Assembly: GCA_020201275.1 (NCBI GenBank)
Contig: JAIVHB010000142.1
Location: 1-51,909 of the forward strand
Direction: 5' to 3'
From: Rhodothermaceae bacterium
GTDB taxonomy: Bacteria; Bacteroidota; Rhodothermia; Balneolales; Cyclonatronaceae
DNA: 51,909 nt
This document shows, one piece after another, positions 33,607 to 41,807 of the stretch. The position numbers and the translations under genes are program-made. Position 1 is the first letter of the stretch. Every line of letters starts with the position of its first letter. The notes below the pieces were generated by a model. The model was not told the DNA's origin. It did no database searches and saw only the letters and a program-made list of their open reading frames with translations.

Positions 33607-34809
33607 TTACTGTACCACTTCCGTATCCGGATAGAAAACGAGCCAGGCAAAGGCGAAGTAATCCCCGAAAATTTTGGTTTCAAGCTGCTCACCCTGCAAC
33701 GTTCCGGATGTGGCCCTGCCGGTAATACTCCAGGTGCTGCCGGTGTTTGTGTCCCGAATTTGTCCGTCCCTGAACTCAAATTCCAGGGTTTTTCCGTTTA
33801 ACAGGGGAGAGAAGACACCCGTAGCCCCGTCATCTCGTGAGCGGTGGATGTCGCGGTTATCCATAGCAGATGCCATTCCATCAAGGTGAAAAATCACAAT
33901 GGGCTCGCCCCCGACCCGGTCGTGGAGCACGCGTTTGTCGACCGTTACCCGGTACGAATAGCCTTTAACCTCCTTTTCGGTACGAACGCCCACCACTTTT
34001 TGCATCGGGCTTATCTTGTCCGATACCTTTTCCTTCAGCAGAAACGGCGAGTTTTTTATGTCATCATAGCCGGCATAGGGGTTTTGCCCGTAGTTGCGCC
34101 GCTGGCCCGTTTCGCGCGACATCACTTCGGCCCCGGGATACATCTCCCTGAACTGTTCGAACGAGATGAGCTGGCTGGGCAGAATGTCGAGGTAGTCGCC
34201 GGTCAGGTCTCCGACCAGCGCTTCGCCCGAAAACTGCTGCCAGAGGCTTTCGGTAGTCCGGTCGTACATGATCATATCGGAATGGCGCAACATGCCCGAA
34301 ACGCCGAATTCAAGCACTTCGCCATCCAGCCTCCGGTCAAATACAATGGCCGAATAGCATAGCGGACAAAACGTCACCGCAACCGGAACACCTCCGAGCT
34401 CATCGTTAGCGATTTCATGCCACATCAGGATCTGAATGGGATAGGCCCTGGCTTCACCGTTCACCTCAAGCGAAATCACAGGTTCGACGTCGCGCAGCCA
34501 GGCCGAGGCCTCTTCCTGACTTACAAACTGAGGATTATCAATCGACGGGATGCCGTCCTTGCCCGGGCCGCCATCAATAAGTTCATCAAGCTCAATACTT
34601 CGCATCTCAAGGTTGGTATTAAATCCGGGCAGTTGCCGGGAGTTCGCCGGTTCAAACGCCGGAAACAAAAACAGCGCGAATATCAAAAACTGAAGAACCG
34701 GATTCTTAAACGTCGTTTTCCTGATCTTTATCGTTGACGTTGACGTTGTTTTCCGGATATATCTTGTTGATGCTGCCATTGTTTTGTTGATGTTGTTTAC
34801 TGTAACCAT
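33607..34809 (-). CDS. DUF3179 domain-containing exported protein
   Basis: A 400-aa protein dominated by DUF3179. Family blocks are VISLEVNGEARAYPIQILMWHEIAND, GVPVAVTFCPLCYSAIVFDR (conserved Cys-Pro-Leu-Cys), LRHSDMIMYDRTTESLWQQFSGEA, and a C-terminal GSTWSITGRA. The C-x2-C pair suggests metal or redox binding, but the family has no settled function. The hydrophobic signal (QFLIFALFLFPAFEP) begins only about 40 residues in. Before it lies a Thr/Lys/Ser-rich stretch encoded by short repeats (GTTGAC), so the true start is uncertain (34779 also possible). It is first in the operon with araC. Confidence 0.85.
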   Translation of the reverse strand: MVTVNNINKTMAASTRYIRKTTSTSTIKIRKTTFKNPVLQFLIFALFLFPAFEPANSRQLPGFNTNLEMRSIELDELIDGGPGKDGIPSIDNPQFVSQEEASAWLRDVEPVISLEVNGEARAYPIQILMWHEIANDELGGVPVAVTFCPLCYSAIVFDRRLDGEVLEFGVSGMLRHSDMIMYDRTTESLWQQFSGEALVGDLTGDYLDILPSQLISFEQFREMYPGAEVMSRETGQRRNYGQNPYAGYDDIKNSPFLLKEKVSDKISPMQKVVGVRTEKEVKGYSYRVTVDKRVLHDRVGGEPIVIFHLDGMASAMDNRDIHRSRDDGATGVFSPLLNGKTLEFEFRDGQIRDTNTGSTWSITGRATSGTLQGEQLETKIFGDYFAFAWLVFYPDTEVVQ

Positions 34810-34936
34810 TTCGTTCCTCTTTATGCCAGGTGCTTTCCTGATAAGAAAGAATATTCGGTAACCTTATATATAACAAAAGAGTAACAACTTTATAGACGTC
34901 TCGACATATTCGAACCTGTTCCGGCCCTGGTACAGG

Positions 34937-35323
34937 CTATTTACCGGTACTCTTATCCATAAGAACCGCTATCTGATATTCCATTCGTTTCATCTCCCGC
35001 AGTATTGAATTTTTATGCATTTGCAACCAGGTCCACAGTTTGATCATGGATGCAAACATCAGGGCTAAGAACATGCCAGATCCGTATCTGAGAATTTCAA
35101 TGGTGCTTTCTGCAGTGAACAGTTTATAGCCACAATAGAAGGCAACGACTGCCACGATCAGGTGTACAATACTCATTACCGCAGTTATCCAGGCTAATTT
35201 GCCTGTATATAGCCTGCCAATGCTTTTCCATAAACCTTCTTCTTCTTCAAGGTTGTGATAGAATTCAGCTTCCTCTTTATTCAGTGATTCAGTGATCAGT
35301 TTGTCGATTTCTTCTTTTTTCAT
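34937..35323 (-). CDS. DUF6768-like membrane protein, putative partner of ECF sigma
   Basis: 128 aa: a charged cytoplasmic N-terminus (MKKEEIDKLITESLNKEEAEFYHNLEEEEG), two hydrophobic helices (about 45-70 and 80-98), and a C-terminus with KLWTWLQMHKNSILREMKRMEYQIAVL. This block is the hallmark of DUF6768 as I recall it. It starts 17 nt after the sigma factor stop. A small two-helix membrane protein in that place usually restrains its sigma. That role is inferred from position only. Confidence 0.75.
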   Translation of the reverse strand: MKKEEIDKLITESLNKEEAEFYHNLEEEEGLWKSIGRLYTGKLAWITAVMSIVHLIVAVVAFYCGYKLFTAESTIEILRYGSGMFLALMFASMIKLWTWLQMHKNSILREMKRMEYQIAVLMDKSTGK

Positions 35324-35340
35324 TTTTATACCTCGAATTG

Positions 35341-35889
35341 TTATTTGATCAATTTTTTCAGGGTTTCACGGGCGTCGAACAGCCGCGATTTTACGGTACC
35401 TTCCGGGATCTTCAGAACGGTGCTGATCTCTCCTAAACTCATACTTTCCAGGTAAAACATCTGTATGACGATTCGCCTGGAAGGGGACAGGTCCCTGATA
35501 CCTGCCTGGACCTTTTCCAGCAAGGATTCCGGTTCATCCGGTTCACTATCTTCCGGTGTGGATTCGGTTTCTGCGATCAGTATCTGTTCCTGTTTGCGCA
35601 ATCGTTGCTGGTTTCTGATCCAGTCGATCGACTTTCTGCGGGCTATGGTTAATGCCCAGGCTTCAAAGCTGATTTTCAACTCCAGCCCGTCCAATTTTTT
35701 AATGATTGTATACCAGCACTCCTGGGCAAGATCATCAGCCTCACCCGGGTTCCTTGTGTAATAGGTTATTGTGCGGACCATTATCGGATGGAATCGATTG
35801 ATAAGCAGCTTCAATGCATCTCTGTCACCATTCTGATAGAGACTGATCAACATCGTGTTGCTGGTTTGCCTTGTTAATGAATTTTTCAT
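35341..35889 (-). CDS. ECF RNA polymerase sigma factor
   Basis: A 182-aa ECF sigma factor, complete. Region 2 is RDALKLLINRFHPIMVRTITYYTRNPGEADDLAQECWYTIIKKLDGL, followed by FEAWALTIARRKSIDWIRNQQR. Region 4 is LSPSRRIVIQMFYLESMSLGEISTVLKIPEGTVKSRLFDARETLKKLI, with an intact helix-turn-helix. It is paired with the DUF6768-like gene, a two-gene regulatory unit. Unlike the truncated FecI-type factor at 12741 it is fully intact. ECF factors often drive their own promoter, which would lie in 35890-36113. Confidence 0.92.
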   Translation of the reverse strand: MKNSLTRQTSNTMLISLYQNGDRDALKLLINRFHPIMVRTITYYTRNPGEADDLAQECWYTIIKKLDGLELKISFEAWALTIARRKSIDWIRNQQRLRKQEQILIAETESTPEDSEPDEPESLLEKVQAGIRDLSPSRRIVIQMFYLESMSLGEISTVLKIPEGTVKSRLFDARETLKKLIK

Positions 35890-36113
35890 GCACCCCTATA
35901 GTCGTGTAAACTTCTAAAAGGTTCACTTTTATTTTTAAGTAATGATGTGGGGGTGCTTTGCTACATACCAGCATCGGCTTGCCCGTTAGAAATGTGTGAT
36001 GGTCATCAAGCATTTACTGGTGCGGGCCACATACAACTGCTCATCGGTCATGTCCACCCCGATTCTGTAACATCTTTCTGAAGAATCTCGAAAAATGGCG
36101 TAACTTCCCGCCC

Positions 36114-36713
36114 ATGATTTCCATTACCATCATCCTCATTATTATCACGGTTGCGACCACGGTTCTGGCGTGGACCGTCATGCCCGGCTTTCAGGAAGAC
36201 GGCATGCTCCGTCCCTACTACACTTTCCGGCAGAACAAGTGGTATCAACTCATCACCAGCGGATTTCTGCACGGTGACCTGATGCACCTGTTGTTCAACA
36301 TGATCACCCTTTTCTTCTTTGGGCCCGTGGTGGAGCAGACGATTGGCGGACCGTTGTTCATCGCTCTATATTTCTTCTGCCTCATCCTTTCGGGCATTCC
36401 CACCCTGTTCAGGCACCGGAACAATCCCAATTACGCGAGCCTTGGCGCATCCGGAGCGGTAATCGGCGTGTTGTTTTCATTCATCCTGTTCTATCCCTTC
36501 GAGAGCATCTACCTGTTTTTCATTCCGATTGGCATACCGGCCATTATCTTCGGTTTCCTGTTCCTGGCCTACAGCATGTATGAGGGCAAGCGGCAGAGCG
36601 GCATCATCAATCATGAAGCGCACATCGCCGGTGCAGTTGCCGGAATCCTGTTCACAATCGTCTTCGTGCCCCGCGCGCTGGAGCATTTTTTCACGGTTAT
36701 CGGAGTGCTGTAA
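36114..36713 (+). CDS. Rhomboid family intramembrane serine protease
   Basis: A 199-aa, six-helix membrane protease. The L1 loop shows WYQLITSGFLHGDLMHLLFNM. The nucleophile Ser is in GASGAVIG (GxSG), and the catalytic His in INHEAHIAGAVAG on the last helix. Both members of the Ser-His dyad are therefore present. Rhomboids cut single-pass membrane proteins near their helix ends; substrates are unknown here. It converges with the next gene; only 7 nt separate the stops. Confidence 0.93.
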   Translation: MISITIILIIITVATTVLAWTVMPGFQEDGMLRPYYTFRQNKWYQLITSGFLHGDLMHLLFNMITLFFFGPVVEQTIGGPLFIALYFFCLILSGIPTLFRHRNNPNYASLGASGAVIGVLFSFILFYPFESIYLFFIPIGIPAIIFGFLFLAYSMYEGKRQSGIINHEAHIAGAVAGILFTIVFVPRALEHFFTVIGVL

Positions 36714-36720
36714 GGATTAC

Positions 36721-37218
36721 TCATCTTTCATTTTTTACAGTACTCAATCCCCTCACGCCCGCATACTTGAGGCACAACATGAGCACGATCCCGTAGCCGA
36801 GATGCATGATGAAGCCGGCAAGCAGGATGCGGCCCGGAATCCATGTCTCCGAATAGAATATGCCCACCGTTTCTCCCGCCGCTTGCATCGCGAGCGGTGA
36901 GATGACCAGACCCGCCGCAAAGGAAATGATGACTCCGTATATCAGCCCCTGGATCACCCAGTTGCCGGGGATGCGTTCCTGGAAAAAGACAACCCAGGCC
37001 AGGGCCAGCAATATCCCGACAATATTATAGGCCAGATTCCCCCATAAAATGGAGTAAACCGGTGATCCGTGTACATAGTTGAAGCTTTCCTTCAGAATAT
37101 GACCTACATCAATGACCGGAAGCCCGATCCCTCCCAGAAGAAAGGAGATAATAGTCATAAAAAAAGTGGCAATAAAACCGGATATAACGGTTCTTATAAA
37201 AGTATCTGAGCTTATCAT
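36721..37218 (-). CDS. Multi-pass membrane protein, unknown function
   Basis: 165 aa with about four to five hydrophobic helices (TVISGFIATFFMTIISFLLGG, ILWGNLAYNIVGILLALAWVVFF, GLIYGVIISFAAGLVISPLA, RILLAGFIMHLGYGIVLMLCL). Gly- and His-containing helices and the SGFIATFFMTI opening resemble YagU/DUF6789-like proteins and the small protein at 31673. No catalytic motif is evident. Confidence 0.72.
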   Translation of the reverse strand: MISSDTFIRTVISGFIATFFMTIISFLLGGIGLPVIDVGHILKESFNYVHGSPVYSILWGNLAYNIVGILLALAWVVFFQERIPGNWVIQGLIYGVIISFAAGLVISPLAMQAAGETVGIFYSETWIPGRILLAGFIMHLGYGIVLMLCLKYAGVRGLSTVKNER

Positions 37219-37383
37219 ATAGGTCCATTAATCATTTTTGGTTGATAAAAAGCAAGAATACAGATGGCTGATAAAAAAGCAAGATTACGTCTAACTTATA
37301 CTGCATCAATTATTTACACTGCGATGCATACTACAAAAAAATGCAGCAAAATCCTCAGGCCGGCAGCGCGAGTTTTTGATATA

Positions 37384-37469
37384 CGATTCATAAGACGTAA
37401 CGACCCGGCGATATTCGATCTTTTTGGCGAACATCGCTACATCGCTACATCGCTACGTCTTATGAATCG
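37384..37469. repeat. Perfect 16-bp inverted repeat with octamer array in its loop
   Basis: CGATTCATAAGACGTA (37384-37399) and TACGTCTTATGAATCG (37454-37469) are exact inverted repeats. The loop includes three perfect tandem copies of ATCGCTAC (37433-37456). A related fragment is at 931-970. The rest of the gap from 37219 to 37530 shows no gene; a 69-codon frame at 37264-37473 merely runs across the repeat. Confidence 0.8.
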
Positions 37470-37533
37470 CTAAATCAATTAGACCCTATTTCGGCCGGCA
37501 GCGTACTGACTTTAGTACCCACCCCCCTTTTGC

Positions 37534-37605
37534 CTCACGCCTTCTAACTTTTGCCTTTTGCTTTTTGCCTTCTGCTTTCCGTGTCTCATATCTCACTACT
37601 CACTC
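37534..37605 (+). repeat. Mixed heptamer tract (CTTTTGC, then TGTCTCA-like)
   Basis: Imperfect 7-nt units CTTTTGC, CTTCTAA, CTTTTGC, CTTTTGC, TTTTTGC and CTTCTGC run into TGTCTCA, TATCTCA and CTACTCA. The second part is the heptamer family of 1-105 and 46003-46103. It overlaps the 3' end of the Y1 transposase gene. Confidence 0.7.
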
Positions 37606-38080
37606 CCACCCCGCGCTTCTTCCTCCTCACCGGCCCGTCCCAGGTATCCAGCTCCATATTATGCGCCCTCAGCATTCTGATCAGTTCTTCCTTGAACGAG
37701 CTCGATTTGTGGATGTCCCACTGCTCGTCGATATATCTGATGGTTTTGCCGATCATCGACTGACTCACACTGAAAACAGCATACCCCTTTGCCCAGCGGA
37801 ATTTATCATCTGTGAAATAGCGCTCATTAAGCCAGCGTGTACTGGTACTTTTAACTTTCTGGATAATTTTTGACAGATCGACTGTGGGTGGCATGGAAGC
37901 CAGGATGTGCACATGGTCGGTAGTGCCGCCCACCGACAGTACCTGACCGCCCGAATCGCTGATCAGTGCCCTTAACGCTTCGTAAAGATAAATTTGAACG
38001 TTGCCCTTTATACACCGTTTCCTCCGGTTGGTACTGAATACAAAATGCAGATGCAACGCATGATAGGAAGTCTTGCTCAT
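37586..38080 (-). CDS. IS200-like Y1 HUH transposase
   Basis: 164 aa from ATG 38080. Motifs follow the IS200/IS605 TnpA-like group: SYHALHLHFVFSTNRRKRCI at the start, the HUH motif DHVHIL in GGTTDHVHILASMPPTVDLS, then KSTSTRWLNERYF, FRWAKGYAVFSVSQSMIGKTIRYIDEQ (candidate catalytic Tyr) and FKEELIRMLRAHNMELD. It has no TnpB partner. The last residues (GVSSEI) are encoded in the heptamer tract, so the natural C-terminus may have been altered. A composite palindromic element starts 98 nt from its 5' end. The gene is otherwise intact and differs clearly from the RAYT at 5053. Confidence 0.88.
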   Translation of the reverse strand: MSKTSYHALHLHFVFSTNRRKRCIKGNVQIYLYEALRALISDSGGQVLSVGGTTDHVHILASMPPTVDLSKIIQKVKSTSTRWLNERYFTDDKFRWAKGYAVFSVSQSMIGKTIRYIDEQWDIHKSSSFKEELIRMLRAHNMELDTWDGPVRRKKRGVGVSSEI

Positions 38081-38177
38081 GATCCCGTTCTCTCCTGATT
38101 GATTTATAGTTTTTCTTCTCCAATAAAGAGCCTGAAAAACCAAAAACCTGTCAAAAAATTAGGAGATTCTAACAAAA

Positions 38178-38402
38178 CGTCATGCTGAGCACTGCCCCCC
38201 CCGTCATGCTGAGCGCAGTCCCCCCGTCATGCTGAGCGCAGCGGAACGAAGTGGAGTGAAGTCGAAGCACGTGGGGGCTTTTAAAAAAGCCCCCAAAAGC
38301 CCGCAAGGGAGGCTTTCTTTTCCCCAAATGAGCAGTGCACAGCACTGCTCACATACTTCGACTACATTTCATGCTGCGCACGAAATTGCGCTCAGTATGA
38401 CG
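38178..38402. repeat. Composite palindromic element, copy 2, with triplicated left end
   Basis: Same architecture as 7837-8105: a CGTCATGCTGAGCGCAG left end (here three times, at 38178, 38202 and 38225), GAAGTCGAAGCAC, a hairpin GGGGGCTTTT/AAAAGCCCCC (38273-38294), a spacer with CCCGCAA, a perfect 10-bp hairpin TGAGCAGTGC/GCACTGCTCA (38329-38351), CTTCGAC, and the right end TTGCGCTCAGTATGACG (38386-38402). It lies upstream of the Y1 transposase. The gap 38081-38491 holds this and the octamer array, and no gene. Confidence 0.85.
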
Positions 38403-38432
38403 TGGTGGTGCCCATTCCCCCACTTCCACATT

Positions 38433-38490
38433 CAATTGTTCAAATGTTCAATTGTTCTACTGTTCTACTGTTCTCCTGTTCTCCTGTTCT
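38433..38490 (+). repeat. Octamer tandem array (TGTTCNNN)
   Basis: Seven 8-nt units: TGTTCAAA, TGTTCAAT, TGTTCTAC twice, TGTTCTCC three times. TGTTC is fixed and the last three bases drift between units. The same unit makes up parts of 771-821 and 13217-13251. It ends against the stop of serC. Confidence 0.9.
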
Positions 38491-38491
38491 C

Positions 38492-39450
38492 CTACCCTTT
38501 CCTCTTCCGGAAATCGGCCATATAATCAACCAGCACCTGTACGCTTTCTTTCGGACATGCATTGTAGATACTCGCCCGCATTCCGCCTACACTCCGGTGA
38601 CCCTTGAGCCCGCTCAGCCTGAGTTCTTTGGCACCCGCCAGAAACTCTTTTTCCAGCTCCTCAGATGCCAGCGTGAATGTGACATTCATCAGCGACCGTG
38701 AATCGTTCTGCGCTGTGCCATGATAAAAACCGTCGCGGTCGATCTCATCGTAGAGGATACCCGCTTTTTCCTGGTTGTGCTTGTCCATGGCATCCAGTCC
38801 GCCCCGGGCAATGAGCCAGTCAAGCACCAGGTTGAACATATAGACGGCAAATACGGGCGGGGTATTGAACATCGTGCCCGTATGGGTTGCATAACTGAGT
38901 ATGGTGGGCACACCCTCGGTTTTGGCGGTTCTCAGGAAGTCTTTACGGATGATCACGATCGTGACCCCGGCCGGTCCGGCATTTTTCTGCGCACCGGCAT
39001 AGAGTACACCGTACCGTTTAATGTCGATGGGCCGGCTCAAAAAATCGGACGAGGCATCGCACACTAGTGGCACTCCGGCCGTTTCGGGCTCTTTGCGGAA
39101 CTGGGTGCCGAATATGGTGTTGTTGCTCGTGAAATGCACATACCGGGCTTCCGGACGCAGTTTCAGCTCTTGATCGGTTGGAATCCGGTTAAAATTGCTG
39201 TCTTCCGACGAAAAAGCGTTGTTGGCCTGCCCGAACAGCTTGGCCTCCTTTAACGCTTTTTTCGACCAGGACCCGGTAAGGATGTAATCGGCCTGTTCGG
39301 GTCTACTTCGGTATACTCGGGACCGCGGTGGCTGAGCTCAATGAGCGATGATCCTGTTCCCCTGTAGTCGAGCAGCTCTTCCTGAGCTTTTTGTAATACT
39401 TCGAATGGCAATACCGCGGGACCCGCGCTGAAGTTGTGAGATCTGTTCAT
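38492..39450 (-). pseudogene. serC: Phosphoserine aminotransferase with internal out-of-frame deletion
   Basis: SerC makes 3-phosphoserine from 3-phosphohydroxypyruvate with PLP. The first 55 codons read correctly ([34 protein letters not shown]). At about 39295-39306 the sequence jumps to [21 protein letters not shown] in another frame, which continues to a normal C-terminus (VHFTSNNTIFGTQF, GVLYAGAQKNAGPAGVTIVI with the PLP lysine, GLKGHRSVGGMRASIYNA). By comparison with SerC from other bacteria about 40-45 residues are missing, including the GG-containing PLP-phosphate loop, with a net loss of 3n+1 bases. Neither half can be a working enzyme. The DUF1015 gene, a usual serine-operon neighbour, is next to it. 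Assembly collapse is an alternative. Confidence 0.85.
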
Positions 39451-39512
39451 AATAGTTGTTGGTAAATGGGTGATGGATGTATAAAGATATATAGATGGTA
39501 TAAGATTATCTG

Positions 39513-40721
39513 TTAAAAGGTATGGATCAGAATTCCTGACCTTAGTTTGGGCTCAAACCAGGTCGACTTGGGTGGCATAAGCATTCCGGCGTCCGACACA
39601 TCAACAAGTTCTTCGATACTTGTAGGATGCATGCTGAAGGCGAGTGAAACCTTGCCGCTGTCAACCGCTTTCTTCAGGGCATCGGTTCCCCGTATTCCGC
39701 CAACAAACGAGATATTTTTATCGGTGCGCGGATTGGTGATGCTGAAGTAGGGTTCCAGGATGCTGGTCTGCAGCCGCGCCACATCCAGCGTGGTTGCCGG
39801 CGTACGCTCTTTCGGCTCCGGCAGCATGATATCATGCCAGCTGCCATCATAGTAAACTGAAACGTGGCCCCGGCGTGTTGGCCTCGGCGGAGCGTCGTTA
39901 ACGGCCTTGAGTTCCCTGAACATCCGCCGTACCGTTGAATCGGATGCCTTGTAAATGACCCGGTTGTAGGCCAGAATGTTCATCAGGTCCATCGGAAAGA
40001 TCACCGCGGGAAAAAAATTGTACTCCTCGCTGCCCGTATGGCCCGGATTCTCCTTCGTAATAGCTTCAGCCGCCCGCGAGGCACTTTTGCAGCGGTGATG
40101 GCCGTCGGCCACATACAGTTTTTTCACATCGCCGAATGCCTGAACAAAAGCGGACGTATCCCCGACTCTCCAAACCCGGTGTTCAACACCATCCCCGGCC
40201 GTGAAATTGTAAAGAGGATCGCCCCCGGTAATGTTGTCCATAAGCCCTCCGATGTTGCCCGGGTCGCGGAAGGTGAGCATTACGGGCTCGGCATGGGCCT
40301 GCTGGGTGAGGATGTGGCGCGTGCGGTCGTCCTCCTTGTCGGGACGCGTAAGTTCGTGCTTAACGATGAGGTCATTGTCGTAATCCTGCACAGATACACA
40401 GGCAAAAAGACCGGTCTGTGTGCGGTCATGCCATTTCAGCTGATAGATGTAGAGGCTGGGGGCATCCTCCTGCACAAGCAGACCCCGCTCTTTGAAGGCA
40501 TCCAGATTTTCGGCACCTTTGCGGTAGGTTTCGTCGGCATACAGATCAAAACCTTCCGGCAAATCGATTTCAGGGCGAATAACATGAAGAAAACTGTCGG
40601 TGTTGTCTTTGGCCATCTCGCGCGCTTCGTTGGTGTCGATAACGTCGTAAGGTACACAGGCGATACGGTTTACCTTCTTCGGCTCTGGCCGCCATGCTTT
40701 GAATGGATGGATGTGGATCAT
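39513..40721 (-). CDS. DUF1015 family protein (serine-operon associated)
   Basis: A 402-aa cytoplasmic protein, full-length DUF1015. Family blocks are [78 protein letters not shown], and the conserved [11 protein letters not shown]. The HxxR/DGHH residues suggest a metal- or nucleotide-handling enzyme, and the family often sits beside serA/serC, but no activity is fixed. It lies 62 nt upstream of the damaged serC in the same direction. It is intact, so any loss of serC would be recent. Confidence 0.88.
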   Translation of the reverse strand: MIHIHPFKAWRPEPKKVNRIACVPYDVIDTNEAREMAKDNTDSFLHVIRPEIDLPEGFDLYADETYRKGAENLDAFKERGLLVQEDAPSLYIYQLKWHDRTQTGLFACVSVQDYDNDLIVKHELTRPDKEDDRTRHILTQQAHAEPVMLTFRDPGNIGGLMDNITGGDPLYNFTAGDGVEHRVWRVGDTSAFVQAFGDVKKLYVADGHHRCKSASRAAEAITKENPGHTGSEEYNFFPAVIFPMDLMNILAYNRVIYKASDSTVRRMFRELKAVNDAPPRPTRRGHVSVYYDGSWHDIMLPEPKERTPATTLDVARLQTSILEPYFSITNPRTDKNISFVGGIRGTDALKKAVDSGKVSLAFSMHPTSIEELVDVSDAGMLMPPKSTWFEPKLRSGILIHTF

Positions 40722-40812
40722 AAGATTCGTTCTTCCGCTTCAGGTTCTTGGTTGTATGGCGGGCTTTGCCTAATTTTTAGCCGGCAGCGATTCCCCGGGT
40801 TTACGCATTGTA

Positions 40813-41355
40813 ATGTCGGTTGATAAAGTTAACAAATTTTCGATAACAGATATGGAAAACACCACAAAAGGTTTGGATGCGGAGCAGCATCAGCAACTGC
40901 TTTTCATGATGCTCATACAACAGCACGAACAGATTGCCGGTATGGGCCTTGGCAGAATACCGAATCCGGTAACCAATAAAACCGAAATGGATCTGCAGTC
41001 GGCCAAATACGCCATCGATACGCTTATGATGCTGCAGACGTTCACCAAGGGCAACATCAGCAACGATATGAACGAGTTTCTGGAGCAGACCCTTACGCGC
41101 CTGCGCATCGATTACGCACGGGCTGTGAGCGATGCGAAGCGAAAAACCGCTGACAGCCGCAAACCGGATGCGGGTAACACTGATGCCAGCCAGGAAACAG
41201 ACGCAAAGGCCGGAAGCGGCAGTGGCAGAGCCGGCTCCGGTGATGATCCCGACGGCAAAGATTCGGCCCAAAACACCGCCGCAACGGATCAAGACAGCAC
41301 GGCGCAGCCGGGTACCACCAGGGCTGGCAAACCGGGTAAATCGGATCCGTCGTGA
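40813..41355 (+). CDS. DUF1844 domain-containing protein
   Basis: 180 aa from ATG 40813 (ATG 40852 is a fair alternative; neither has a good ribosome site). Residues about 24-100 are DUF1844: QHQQLLFMMLIQQHEQIAGMGLGRIPNP, EMDLQSAKYAIDTLMMLQTFTKGNIS, EFLEQTLTRLRIDYARA. This is a small helical domain of unknown role common in Bacteroidota and other phyla. The remaining 75 residues are a disordered tail rich in Ala, Gly, Ser, Asp and Thr. The stop overlaps the Nudix start (GTGA), so the pair is translationally coupled. Confidence 0.85.
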   Translation: MSVDKVNKFSITDMENTTKGLDAEQHQQLLFMMLIQQHEQIAGMGLGRIPNPVTNKTEMDLQSAKYAIDTLMMLQTFTKGNISNDMNEFLEQTLTRLRIDYARAVSDAKRKTADSRKPDAGNTDASQETDAKAGSGSGRAGSGDDPDGKDSAQNTAATDQDSTAQPGTTRAGKPGKSDPS

Positions 41356-41807
41356 CCGGTAACGGTACACCCGGCAAAGCAGGCCGCATAGACGTACCGG
41401 CAGCCGGAGGCGTGGTTTTCAGGATCCGTTCGGGCACGCCCGAGGTGTTGCTCATCTACAGAAAAGGGGTGTGGGACCTTCCGAAAGGAAAAAAGGAGGA
41501 AGGGGAGGGCTATGCCATGGCCGCGGCCCGTGAGGTGGCCGAGGAGACAGGATCTGATCTGCCCCTGATTGTAGGAAGCCTGCCGGTAACATACCACGAC
41601 TACAACATGGATGATGTGGAATACAGCAAGCACACCCGCTGGTATGCTATGATCACCCGGTCGAACCACTTCTCACCCCAACTCGACGAACAGATCGAGA
41701 AGGTCTGCTGGATCGGGCTTGAGAAGGCCGAAAAACTGGTCGGATTCGAAAACCTCCGGCTGGTTCTTTCCGACCTCCGCCGCCTGCTCGGGTCAGATCA
41801 GAAATGA
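41352..41807 (+). CDS. Nudix hydrolase
   Basis: A 151-aa pyrophosphohydrolase with a complete Nudix box, G-x5-E-x7-REVAEETG (residues about 44-63). It opens with AAGGVVFRIRSGTPEVLLIYRKGVWDLPKGKKE, a layout typical of diadenosine-polyphosphate or (d)NTP-type Nudix enzymes; the substrate cannot be told. The start is GTG at 41352, inside the GTGA overlap with the DUF1844 stop. It converges on tonB, with no intergenic base between the stops. Confidence 0.92.
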   Translation: MTGNGTPGKAGRIDVPAAGGVVFRIRSGTPEVLLIYRKGVWDLPKGKKEEGEGYAMAAAREVAEETGSDLPLIVGSLPVTYHDYNMDDVEYSKHTRWYAMITRSNHFSPQLDEQIEKVCWIGLEKAEKLVGFENLRLVLSDLRRLLGSDQK

